Assembly: GCF_001613305.1 (NCBI RefSeq)
Contig: NZ_BDCC01000007.1
Coordinates: 367,323 to 431,322, forward strand
Length of the DNA: 64,000 nt
Origin: Nocardia vaccinii NBRC 15922
Lineage (GTDB): Bacteria > Actinomycetota > Actinomycetes > Mycobacteriales > Mycobacteriaceae
Reading direction: 5' to 3'
The notes beneath the pieces are model-generated. The model searched no databases, was not told the origin of the DNA, and saw only the letters and a program-made list of their open reading frames with translations. Below are positions 50,966 through 58,897 of this stretch, piece after piece. The position numbers and the translations under genes were made by a program. How positions within the stretch are numbered: the first letter of the stretch is position 1; the number at the start of each line of letters is the position of its first letter.

Positions 50966-52432
50966 ATGATCGGTACACCCATCCGCACCACACGTCACCC
51001 TGCACGCTCGCACCCCGCGCTGCGGCGGTGGTGGCTCGGTGCCGCGCTCTGCTCGGCGACCGTGCTCACCGCGGCCGTGGTCCCCGCCCTCGCCGTGGCC
51101 GCACCAACGGAAACCTGCGCGAAGGTCACCACGGTGACGGTGCCCGGGACCTGGGAACAGGCCCCCACCGGCACCTCGCCTACCGAAACCGCACCGCAGA
51201 CCATGCTGGCCCCGGTCACTCGTGACCTGCAGGCCCGCTACGGCAACGACCTCGCCTCGCAGACCGTGGACTACTCCGCCTCGATCACCCCGACCTACGC
51301 CGCCTCGGAATCCGATGGCACACAAGCCCTCTCGACCGCGCTGTCACAGCTGTGCCCCACCACGACAGTGGTCCTGCTCGGATATTCGCAAGGCGCGCAG
51401 GTCGCCGGGGACCTCGCGGCCCGGACCGGGCACGGCCAAGGCCCCATCCCGGCCTCGCGGGTCCTGGCGGTCGGGCTCGTCGCGGACCCCCACCGCGCCT
51501 CCACCACACCGCAACTCGGCCACCATGCCGCCGGCGGGGAAGGCGTCGAGGGCCCTCGCGCCCAAGACTTCGGCCAGCTGACCGACCGAGTTCGCACCCT
51601 CTGCGCCCAAGGCGACCTGTACTGCTCGGCCTCCCCACAGACCGACCCGCTCCTCACCACGATCGGGCGTGCCTTCACCAGCACGCCGGACCCCACATCG
51701 GGCCCCGAGGCCACGACCCAGACCGGCCCGACCTCGCAGTCCAGCGACACCGGCAGTGCTCTGGCGGGGCTCGATGCGTCCACACTCACCCAGCAGGTGC
51801 TCAACGTGCTGGCGGGAATGACCTCGCTCGCGGCGAACCTGCCCGCGATCGGCGGCGACCTCGTAGCGCTGCCGCAACGCCTGGCCGCCCTGGACGTCCC
51901 GGGCACCCACCAGCTCGCCGGGGACCTCAACAACCAGTTCCGCCCGCTGGTCACCATGGCCTCCCAGGTCGACCTGCACCTCATCGCGCGCATACTGACC
52001 ATCGTTGCTCCGGCCGATACCAGCGGAATCACCAGCGCGGCAGCACAAATCGTCGACATCCTCGCCGGAGTCGACATCAACCGAGTCGCCACCGACCTCG
52101 GCACCGCCCAGGAAACCGCCTGGGCGGCAGTGCAGAAACTCACCACCGGAGATGTCCTGGGTGCCGGGGCCGTCTTGACCGGCCTGCTGCCTGTGGCCGC
52201 TGACCTCGCGCAGGTCGCGGCGAACGCGCTCACCGGCAGCACCGCCGCGCCCCTGGCCGCACTCACCCCCACCAGCACCGGCGCGAGCGCGAACAGTGGG
52301 CTCGCCGACCTGGCCCGGCAAGGAATCGACGCGGCGAACTTCTTCTCTTCCGGTGTCCACCAGAACGGGTACGCCTCGGGCCTACAGAACCTCACCAACT
52401 GGCTGACCGGCCGAATCAACCACGCCCACTGA
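50966..52432 (+). CDS. Secreted cutinase-like serine esterase
   Basis: A 488-residue exported alpha/beta-hydrolase starting at ATG 50966 behind AGGAGG. It has a Sec signal (WLGAALCSATVLTAAVVPALAVAAP). The cutinase nucleophile elbow is VVLLGYSQGAQVAGDLA. Cys residues are placed as in cutinases (ETCAKV, SQLCPTT, LCAQGDLYCS; the Asp of GDLYC is the likely acid) and His in GVHQNGYASG is the likely base. The ~220-residue insertion between Asp and His, Ala/Leu-rich helices, is unusual. Cutinase-like enzymes of mycobacteria cleave lipid esters, and one hydrolyses trehalose dimycolate. Confidence 0.82.
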   Translation: MIGTPIRTTRHPARSHPALRRWWLGAALCSATVLTAAVVPALAVAAPTETCAKVTTVTVPGTWEQAPTGTSPTETAPQTMLAPVTRDLQARYGNDLASQTVDYSASITPTYAASESDGTQALSTALSQLCPTTTVVLLGYSQGAQVAGDLAARTGHGQGPIPASRVLAVGLVADPHRASTTPQLGHHAAGGEGVEGPRAQDFGQLTDRVRTLCAQGDLYCSASPQTDPLLTTIGRAFTSTPDPTSGPEATTQTGPTSQSSDTGSALAGLDASTLTQQVLNVLAGMTSLAANLPAIGGDLVALPQRLAALDVPGTHQLAGDLNNQFRPLVTMASQVDLHLIARILTIVAPADTSGITSAAAQIVDILAGVDINRVATDLGTAQETAWAAVQKLTTGDVLGAGAVLTGLLPVAADLAQVAANALTGSTAAPLAALTPTSTGASANSGLADLARQGIDAANFFSSGVHQNGYASGLQNLTNWLTGRINHAH

Positions 52433-52687
52433 TCGAGGTCACCTCCGAGCGGCCGACACGGATTTCCAGGGCCGCGTCCGCCCGTCGCGACGATCGCGCC
52501 GCACTCGGCCGGGCAGTGCTCGCAGCCGCCCGATCGCCCCGCACAGCCCGTCCACCGACATCGGCACCGGCCGGAGCGGTGCCACCCACGGTATGACGTG
52601 CGCGGCGGGGTGCCCGGGTGCCGGTGCCGGGGGTGTGGCGGCCAGCGCCGGTGCTGCCCCGAGGTCATCAGCACCGACGACCCGATT
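52433..52687. other. Intergenic stretch, no gene recognised
   Basis: About 255 bp after the cutinase gene. Open frames are compositional artefacts of high GC. The terminator and the convergent zinc-ribbon gene follow. Confidence 0.4.
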
Positions 52688-52727
52688 GGGCCCGGGGTGA
52701 TCCGCGCTGGCGGATCACCCCGGGCCC
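52688..52727. terminator. Bidirectional terminator, perfect 18-bp stem
   Basis: An 18-bp perfect stem (GGGCCCGGGGTGATCCGC and complement) with a GCTG loop. It lies between the rightward cutinase gene and the leftward zinc-ribbon gene. Confidence 0.85.
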
Positions 52728-52751
52728 GTTCTATCTCGGCGTCAGGGTTTG

Positions 52752-52928
52752 CTACGTCGGGGCGTCGGGCCGGTTCGGTCTCTCGACGCGCGGGCAGGCA
52801 GGCGTATCGCTGGGGGTTTCGGCGCACTCATCACACACGCCGATGACCGGCTGTAGCATCACGGCGCGGCCGGAAGCGTTGACCCGCTTGACTTTACGGC
52901 ACCTCTCGCACCATCCATGAAGTTTCAT
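52752..52928 (-). CDS. 58-residue zinc-ribbon protein
   Basis: A small ORF with AAAGGAACAAGGTC before ATG 52928. The protein reads MKLHGWCERCRKVKRVNAS, a variable linker with VMLQPVIG, then VCDECAETPSD and a Pro/Arg tail. Two C-x2-C knuckles about 22 residues apart make a zinc ribbon of the kind found in small RNA- or DNA-binding proteins. It is the last gene of a leftward group (53847, 53166, 52752). Confidence 0.7.
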   Translation of the reverse strand: MKLHGWCERCRKVKRVNASGRAVMLQPVIGVCDECAETPSDTPACPRVERPNRPDAPT

Positions 52929-53165
52929 GACCTTGTTCCTTTCCGGGGTGTTGGTTTAGCTGTTGCGTGCTGATTCACCGCCCCGGCGTGTCGATGGCCG
53001 CCGGGGTGTCCGGAATTGGTTGGCACCGTGGGGAATTTGCCCAAGGCAGGTCGGCGGGGTGGCGGCGGTGGCACGGCGTCGGCGCGGTCGTGGCGGTGGT
53101 TCGGGACCGCGCCCGGGCGGTGCGCGCGACGTGCGGCGGCACTGCCCGGGCCGGGGCTGGGTGGG

Positions 53166-53747
53166 CTATGTCGCCGCGTATTCGAAGGCGTCGGCGATCG
53201 CGGCGGCGGCGCGGGTGTTGGCGTAGATCACCGGCGGTGTCAGGCCACCACCGGCCGGTCCGGTGCGGGAGTCGTCGATATACGCGGTGCCGGGCCGCCC
53301 GGTGTCGTTGTCGACGGGCACGCGGACGCAGTAGTAGCTCGATTCCAGTACGACGGTGATCGCGAACCCGTCCTCGAGCCCGTCCCACGCTGAGCGCGGG
53401 GCCGCCCCCGCCAGCGCGAACAACTGCCAGGCGAGGTGCCGCACGTGTGCGATATCGGCACGGGTGAAGGTGCGCTCCCACCGCGCGAGCTTCATCGGTT
53501 CATCGGTCAACGGGTCGTGGAGGTGATCGGCCCAGCTCTCGCACGTGGGGCACGTGTGCCGGACGCCCTCGGGCCGGTCTGCCAGTTCGAGCCGGGTGTC
53601 CAGTACGGTGTCCGCGCGCAAGGCGCGGGACAGGTCCCCGGCGGCGACGGCCTCGGCGCGCACGGCCAGCACGTCGGCGCTGCTGAGCTGATCCAACGCG
53701 ACGGCGGGGAGGTTGTTGTCGTGGTGGTCGTGGGGGTGGTCGGTCAT
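53166..53747 (-). CDS. Hypothetical protein with TCxxC-SWADH motif, second paralogue
   Basis: A 193-residue protein from ATG 53747, preceded by GAGGAATTCC. After a His/Asp-rich N-terminus (DHPHDHHDNN) it has the same helical segment (DLSRALRADTVLDTRLEL) and C-x2-C signature (HTCPTCESWADHLHDP) as the gene at 49405. A beta-rich core follows (FAITVVLESSYYCVRVPVDNDTG). C-terminal RAAAAIADAFEYA matches the RASAAIVTAYHHARY helix of the paralogue. Function unknown. Confidence 0.65.
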   Translation of the reverse strand: MTDHPHDHHDNNLPAVALDQLSSADVLAVRAEAVAAGDLSRALRADTVLDTRLELADRPEGVRHTCPTCESWADHLHDPLTDEPMKLARWERTFTRADIAHVRHLAWQLFALAGAAPRSAWDGLEDGFAITVVLESSYYCVRVPVDNDTGRPGTAYIDDSRTGPAGGGLTPPVIYANTRAAAAIADAFEYAAT

Positions 53748-53800
53748 GTCGGAATTCCTCGATTCGTGTGTGCCGGTGCTGGTTTCGGTGTCCTGTTCGG

Positions 53801-53840
53801 GCACCGGCCGGGGCCACGGGTTCGCGGCCCCGGCCGGTGC
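53801..53840 (-). terminator. Terminator hairpin, perfect 15-bp stem
   Basis: GCACCGGCCGGGGCC and its exact complement flank a 10-nt loop, six bases after the stop codon of the gene at 53847. Confidence 0.8.
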
Positions 53841-53846
53841 GGGGAA

Positions 53847-55214
53847 TCAGGCGGCGGCGCGGGTTTGCACGGTCGCGGGTGCGGTGCGGGTGCGATGGGT
53901 CCGCGCGGGCGTGCCGGTCGGCGCGGTGTTCGCCGGGGCCGGTGCGGCGGTCTTCGCCTTGCCCTTGGCCGTACCCTGTTTGGCCGCAGCGGGTTTCATG
54001 GCCTTGCGGGCGGGTTCGGCGGTGTCGGCGGTCTTGGCCCGCGTGGTCTTGGCGGGGGTGGCGGTGGCCGGTTCGTGCGCGGTGGCGGTCTTGCGGGCCG
54101 CGCGGCGCGTGGTGGAGGCGGGTGATTGATCGGCCGGGGCGTCGGTCACCGGGGCCGGGGCGATGGTGTCGTTGGCCTTGCCCTTGGCCGTACGCTGTTT
54201 GGCCGCAGCCGGTTTCGTGGCCTTGGCGGGCGTGCTGGGCTTGGCGGCAGCCGGTTTCGTGGCCTTGCGGGGCTTGGCCGGGGCCGCCTCCGGGGCCGGG
54301 GTCGCGGTGTCGGCGGGCGCGGTGTTCTTGCGGGCCCGTGGCTTACGGGCGGGGGCGGTGGCCGCCTCCGGGGTACCGGCCCCGGTGTCGTCGGCAGGCA
54401 CGGTCGCGGCGGTCGAAGCGCGTTTCGCCGCAGCGGGTTTGGTGCTCTTGCGGGGCTTGGCCGGAGCGGTGGCGGGGGCCGGTGCGGACGCGCTGTCGGC
54501 GGTCTTGCCCGTTTCGGCCGGGGCCACGGTGGCGACCGCCTCCGGGGTGGCGACCGGCTCCGGGGTGGCGGCAGGTTCGGGCGTGGTGTGCGCGGCCGGG
54601 GCGTCGGTATCCGGGGCAGTGTCGGCGGGCGCGGGCGGGCGCGCGGTGCGGGGTGCCGGGGCGGGGGTGGCCCGTTCCGCCGTGATCGCGCGGCGGGCGG
54701 GCACCGGGCGGGGATTGGGCCGGGGCGGTGTGGTGCGGCGGGCCAGGGTGGTGATGGTGTGGCGGCCCAGCGCGGCGGCCACACCGACCACAGCCACCAC
54801 CAACACCACAGCGGCGCGGCCGAATGCGACGGCGGCCCGGCCCAGGGTGAGGCTCGCGGCGGCCGGGGTCATGGCGGCCGGTGTCGGTGTCGCGGCGGGA
54901 CGGGTGCGGCGGGCGGCGCGGGCCGGGGCCACGGACACCCGGGCCGGGATTGCGGACGCGGCGGCGGTCGCGGTGGTGCGGGTGGCGCGGTAGCGGCGCG
55001 GGGTGGTTTGGGTTTGTTCGGCGTGCCCGGCCTCGGTCAGCCGGGCCAGGGCGTTGCCGATCGCCCCGGCCGACCGGCCCAGGATGACCGCGATCTGGCG
55101 GGGCCCGTATTCGGTGCGGGGGTTGTCGGCCAGGATGTGTGCCACCATGGCGCGCAATTCGCCGTTACCCAGACGGGCGGGCGCGGTGGCCGTTGCGGGG
55201 CTGTGTTCGGTCAT
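53847..55214 (-). CDS. Winged-helix protein with histone-H1-like basic tail
   Basis: A 455-residue protein from ATG 55214 behind AGGAG. The N-terminal ~80 residues are a winged helix (LRAMVAHILADNPRTEYGPRQIA, SAGAIGNALARLTEAGHAE). A hydrophobic segment near residues 145-165 (FGRAAVVLVVAVVGVAAALG) may cross the membrane. The remaining ~280 residues are Ala/Lys/Pro/Thr-rich with repeats of the type KPRKATKPAAAK, TKPAAAKQRTAKGKAND and ARKAMKPAAAKQGTAKGKAK. The tail resembles eukaryotic H1 and mycobacterial HU/HupB C-termini. Likely a DNA-compacting protein; a membrane tether is possible. Confidence 0.65.
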   Translation of the reverse strand: MTEHSPATATAPARLGNGELRAMVAHILADNPRTEYGPRQIAVILGRSAGAIGNALARLTEAGHAEQTQTTPRRYRATRTTATAAASAIPARVSVAPARAARRTRPAATPTPAAMTPAAASLTLGRAAVAFGRAAVVLVVAVVGVAAALGRHTITTLARRTTPPRPNPRPVPARRAITAERATPAPAPRTARPPAPADTAPDTDAPAAHTTPEPAATPEPVATPEAVATVAPAETGKTADSASAPAPATAPAKPRKSTKPAAAKRASTAATVPADDTGAGTPEAATAPARKPRARKNTAPADTATPAPEAAPAKPRKATKPAAAKPSTPAKATKPAAAKQRTAKGKANDTIAPAPVTDAPADQSPASTTRRAARKTATAHEPATATPAKTTRAKTADTAEPARKAMKPAAAKQGTAKGKAKTAAPAPANTAPTGTPARTHRTRTAPATVQTRAAA

Positions 55215-55506
55215 TTCGGTAACTCCTGTCGGAATGTGATTGCGCCGCATATCGAGCGGATCGCCGTATTCGGCGCGGGGTGTCCCGGGGGGTGAAATGT
55301 GTCATTCTCACCCGGGCGGTACCGGTCGAAAGTAACTCGCCACATCACACGAATTCAACCCGAACACCGAAAAATGCCAGAAAACGCGGCCAGAACACCG
55401 ACCTCGCGCGATTATCGAGCACGGCAAGGAAAGCGAATTAGTTATTTCCAGGGATTGAACCCCGCCCGGCCGGCGGGTCGCAATACGGTCGCGAAAAGCG
55501 TGCTCG

Positions 55507-55528
55507 CCGCTCGCTTCGAAGCGAGCGG
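55507..55528. repeat. Perfect 22-bp palindrome
   Basis: CCGCTCGCTTC followed immediately by its complement GAAGCGAGCGG, with no spacer. A dimeric protein could bind it. Confidence 0.7.
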
Positions 55529-55701
55529 AGCGGGACGCTACCCGGACCGGTCGATCGTCGCCCGGCCCGGCCCGTCGGGCCACCCCGCGCCGCCCCCGAC
55601 GTGTTAACCCTGTTGTATTCCATACAGCCTGGGCATGAAGTCAGCCCGCAACATGCGGTTGACCTGCGAGTATTTGCCGTGTGGGGTGGGCCGTTCTTAA
55701 C

Positions 55702-55749
55702 CGGCCCCCGCATCGGCCCCCCTAACGGCCCCCGCATCGGCCCCCGTAT
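55702..55749 (+). repeat. Four tandem 12-bp repeats
   Basis: Units GGCCCCCGCATC, GGCCCCCCTAAC, GGCCCCCGCATC and GGCCCCCGTATC lie head to tail, followed by a partial fifth (GGCACCGCC). Iteron-like arrangement close to one helical turn. Confidence 0.7.
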
Positions 55750-55973
55750 CGGCACCGCCAGAACCAGACAGACCTCCCCAGGAGAGGATGAGCCCGACCA
55801 CGAGGCCGGCCGGGGACCTCACGCGCCTCGGATCCGCCTTTCCGACCGAGTCCCGGCTATATCCCAGGCATTTCCGGACGCATCAAATATTTGCCGTTCT
55901 CCGATTACTGCACACTCACAATATTCCCCATTATCGGTGGACGCCGAATATTCGTGTTCGAGCCGGTTTTCTG

Positions 55974-58025
55974 TCAGCTCGGGCCGGGGTTGGTGTTGTT
56001 CTTGCCGGGGTTCTGGTTGCGGAGCAGGGTGGCGATGTCGAGGGTGTGTTGTGTGGGGATGTCGCCGATGGATTCGAGGCATTGTTTGAGTAGCGCGAGG
56101 GTGGGGTTGATGACGGTGTGTTCACCGAGGCGCGCGTGCAGACGCAGAATGTCTTGGTATATCGGTTCGTTGGTCGGGTCGAGCAGCAAGGCGGTTTCCA
56201 GCAGGGCGAGGGTTTGGTCGGGGTCGGTCTCGACCAGCATCGCGGCGAGTTTCCCGAGGGCTTTGAGGCGGTCGCGGCGGGCTTGTTCACGGATCGGGGC
56301 GATCCAGTCCGCGCCGAGTTCCTCGGCCAGCACCCCCTCGGCCGCGCCCAGGATCGCTCGGCAGGCCCGTTCGCGATCCACGGCGTCGGTCGCGGCGCGC
56401 AACGCGGCCACCGCCGCATCGAACCTCACGTAATCCACATCCCAAACGCCAGGGGCGAGGCGAAAACGGACAGTGCCGGCGGCGATGAACTCGACATCAG
56501 GCTCGTCCACGGCAGTGGTGAGCGCTTTGCGCAGCCGAGACATCAGAGTGTTGAGGGTGTTGGTCGGGCGGCGCGAGCGATGCTCGGGCCACAGCGCGGC
56601 GATCACCGCCTCGCGGGTGACCCCGCCCGGACGCACCGCGAGCAGGATCAGCAGTTCACGCTCCCGGGGCCGCAACGCGTGAGTGATCTCGACCGGCGCC
56701 GCCCCACCGGCGGAGAGCCACAGCACGCGCAACGGCCCGAACACCTGCACCGACAACACCGGCCCCGGTGCGCATGGAGCCGGTGTGGGCGGCATCGCCG
56801 CAGGTGGTTCGGGTGCGCCCGGTGTCGGGGTTGTGGCGGCAGGTTCGCGAGCGTGACTGGTCGTGCCCGGACCGGTCGCGGTCTCCTCGGTGCGTGAGGG
56901 CGGCGAGTCCGATTCGGGTGCAGCGGTGGGTGCGGTGGTGGTGTCGGGCTCGGCTGGGCCCGCCGGGGTGCGCGATGCGGTGGAGTGTTGCGCATGGGGT
57001 GCGGCAGTGGCGGTCTGCGCGCGGTGGCCGCCCTCGGCGTGCACGGGGTCAGGATCGTCCTGGGGCATCGGGTCGAGTGTCGGGCCCGGGATGCTCCGGG
57101 CGGCGGGGTCGAGTCCTGGGTGTGAGCGGACCGGGAGATCGATCCGGTAGACCGTGGGCCCCGACGCCCGGTGAGCGGGAATTCGGTTACGAGGCGGTGT
57201 CTGGGCGCGTTCATGCCGGGTATCGGTGTCGGTGGCCACGGGTGGGGATGGGCGCAGGTCGGTGTGGATGACGGTGGTGGCGGTGCGCGCGGCGCGCAGC
57301 AGCCGGTTGCGGCGGGGCCAGCGCGGGGTGCGCAGCAGTGCCGACGCCGAGTGGGGGTCCTCGGGCAGGCATGTGAGCACCGGCAGCGCGAGAGCGGCCC
57401 GAAAGGCGCCGTCGGGGTCGGCGCCGATGAGCACGATGCCGCGGTGGCCGCGATGGTCGGCAAGTTCGAGGATCCGCCGCCGTGCATGCGCTGGGTCGTC
57501 CCGGTCGGTGTGCACGACGATCAGGCGGGCGTCCGCGCCCCGCAGGATCGCCGCTGTCACTGATCTCGCCTCGGGTGCCCCGCAATCGGCGAAGACCGTG
57601 AGATCGCTGTTCCTCCACTCCGGCAGGTTCGCCGCGCGCTGTTCCCGTTCGGTCCGGGCCAGCAGGGCCGCAGTCCACACCCCGCGAGGACCCGCGTCCG
57701 GGCCGGGCGGTGAGGCCAGGAACCCCACACCGCCGGGCAGGCGCTGCAGGTGCTCGGTCAACTCCAGGCTGGTCGCCTGTGCGCCGGTCTGCGCGGTGCG
57801 GGCCAGGCTCGCCAGGCCCCGGTACGGGTCGGCTCCGACCGCGTCGGCCAGCTGCCCGCCGGCCGAGTCCGCCTCCACGATGACAGCCCGGTCGGGTCCG
57901 GGCCAGGCACGGGCGACCGCGACCGTCGTGGTGGTGACACCCGATCCCGGTCCCACACCCGCCACCGAGATCAGCAGACCACGGCCACCCGTGCGGGCGG
58001 AAGGCACTGCGCGCGTGGACATCAC
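55974..58025 (-). CDS. ParA/MinD-like ATPase fused to SARP-type BTAD domain
   Basis: A 683-residue two-part protein. Residues 1-230 are ParA-like: VAGVGPGSGVTTTTVAVARAW replaces the classical KGGxGKTT (no Walker Lys), with VIVEADSAGGQLADAVG and LTVFADCGAP. A disordered Pro/Thr/Glu-rich linker of ~170 residues follows. The C-terminal ~270 residues hold an OmpR-like winged helix (LRPRERELLILLAVRPGGVTR, TNTLNTLMSRLRKAL) and a BTAD tetratricopeptide domain. Lys-less variants with GVTTT are known among actinobacterial ParA-like proteins, so activity is unclear. Start at 58025 or the next ATG 58022. Last gene of a leftward operon. Confidence 0.75.
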   Translation of the reverse strand: MMSTRAVPSARTGGRGLLISVAGVGPGSGVTTTTVAVARAWPGPDRAVIVEADSAGGQLADAVGADPYRGLASLARTAQTGAQATSLELTEHLQRLPGGVGFLASPPGPDAGPRGVWTAALLARTEREQRAANLPEWRNSDLTVFADCGAPEARSVTAAILRGADARLIVVHTDRDDPAHARRRILELADHRGHRGIVLIGADPDGAFRAALALPVLTCLPEDPHSASALLRTPRWPRRNRLLRAARTATTVIHTDLRPSPPVATDTDTRHERAQTPPRNRIPAHRASGPTVYRIDLPVRSHPGLDPAARSIPGPTLDPMPQDDPDPVHAEGGHRAQTATAAPHAQHSTASRTPAGPAEPDTTTAPTAAPESDSPPSRTEETATGPGTTSHAREPAATTPTPGAPEPPAAMPPTPAPCAPGPVLSVQVFGPLRVLWLSAGGAAPVEITHALRPRERELLILLAVRPGGVTREAVIAALWPEHRSRRPTNTLNTLMSRLRKALTTAVDEPDVEFIAAGTVRFRLAPGVWDVDYVRFDAAVAALRAATDAVDRERACRAILGAAEGVLAEELGADWIAPIREQARRDRLKALGKLAAMLVETDPDQTLALLETALLLDPTNEPIYQDILRLHARLGEHTVINPTLALLKQCLESIGDIPTQHTLDIATLLRNQNPGKNNTNPGPS

Positions 58026-58098
58026 ACCGACACGGGAAGATTCGGGCCGGATGCGGGGGCTGTCGGGCTCTCCAGTGCGCAGGTGGCGGGCTTCGGGG

Positions 58099-58812
58099 TC
58101 ATCCTTGCTCCTGGACGTGGCTGATCAACAGGCCACCGCCGGGATTGGGTGCGGGGATGGTGTTGATGACTTGCAGGTAGTCGACCCGGTGCTGGTCTGG
58201 GTGTAGCTCGACCAGGTGCACTGTCGCGGTGTTCGCGGTGACTGGGGTGATCGCGACGCAGTGCGTGGTACCCGGTGGGATGGAGGCGATCCCGGCGGCG
58301 AGTCCCTGCTCGGTGATCCCGGCTTCGGGGGCCACGACCCGTAATGCGTCGGGCGCGGATCGCGCACTGTAGTAGGCGGCCTCGAACGTGGCGATCACTC
58401 CTTCCAGGGTGGCCGGGTTCCCCGCGCTGGTGGTGACCACGGCCCCGGACAAGCCAGCGCACACCCCGCTCGCGGGTGTCGTGGTCCCCGCCCGCAGCAC
58501 CGTCGCAGGGCTGGTGCGCGGGCCGGGCTGGTGGGTGGTGTGCGTCGCAGCGAGCACGCCGATGGTCACCGCGGCCAGGGCCACCAGGGCTGCCCAGCCG
58601 CGCAGCCGAAGCCCGCGTCCGCCGCCGCGCCGCGCGTGAGGGGAATGAGGTTGCTCGCGCTCGGGTGGTGGCTGGTACCAGCCGTCCTCGGCCGGTGACT
58701 GCGGTGCCGGGTCGGCGTCCAGGTCGAGCTCGGGAACACTGTCCTGGTCCGGTCCTGGTGGGGTACGCGGTGATCCCCACTCCCGGGATGGGTCGTTCTC
58801 GTTGCGGGGCAA
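58099..58812 (-). CDS. Membrane protein with NTF2-like outer domain
   Basis: A 237-residue protein starting at TTG 58812 with GGAGG eight bases before it. An acidic Pro-rich cytosolic N-terminus (~65 residues) and a basic patch precede one transmembrane helix (AALVALAAVTIGVLAATHTT). The outer domain of ~130 residues (ATFEAAYYSARSAPDALRVVAPEAG, TTHCVAITPVTANTATVHLVEL) has the look of an NTF2-like fold, as in VirB8/TcpC transfer proteins or uncharacterised nocardial lipoproteins. One Cys pair may form a disulphide. It could be the VirB8-like part of the transfer machine, but this is only a fold guess. Confidence 0.6.
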   Translation of the reverse strand: MPRNENDPSREWGSPRTPPGPDQDSVPELDLDADPAPQSPAEDGWYQPPPEREQPHSPHARRGGGRGLRLRGWAALVALAAVTIGVLAATHTTHQPGPRTSPATVLRAGTTTPASGVCAGLSGAVVTTSAGNPATLEGVIATFEAAYYSARSAPDALRVVAPEAGITEQGLAAGIASIPPGTTHCVAITPVTANTATVHLVELHPDQHRVDYLQVINTIPAPNPGGGLLISHVQEQG

Positions 58813-58897
58813 CCTGTTTCACCTCCGGAGCAATGGCAGGTATCGACCGGTCGGGCCCGCCCGCAGACCACGGGCGGGCAAGGACCCGGTGCGAGCC

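Larger units (their letters stand above)
55215..55973. other. 759-bp non-coding region with palindrome and tandem repeats
   Basis: No convincing gene. It contains relatively AT-rich patches near 55330-55460 and 55610-55680, a perfect 22-bp palindrome (55507-55528) and four tandem 12-bp units (55702-55749). It is flanked by the ParA-like/BTAD gene and by the histone-like gene, both leftward. This is the best-looking place in the window for a cis-acting site such as a partition or transfer origin. Confidence 0.5.

Noticed and set aside
55299..55607. A 102-codon plus-strand frame in the 759-bp non-coding region
   Set aside because: It covers the palindrome and AT-rich promoter-like sequence, lacks a ribosome-binding site and has no protein-like pattern.
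55702..55749. Tandem 12-bp repeats as a CRISPR array
   Set aside because: The units are adjacent with no spacers and far too short; no cas genes are present in the window.
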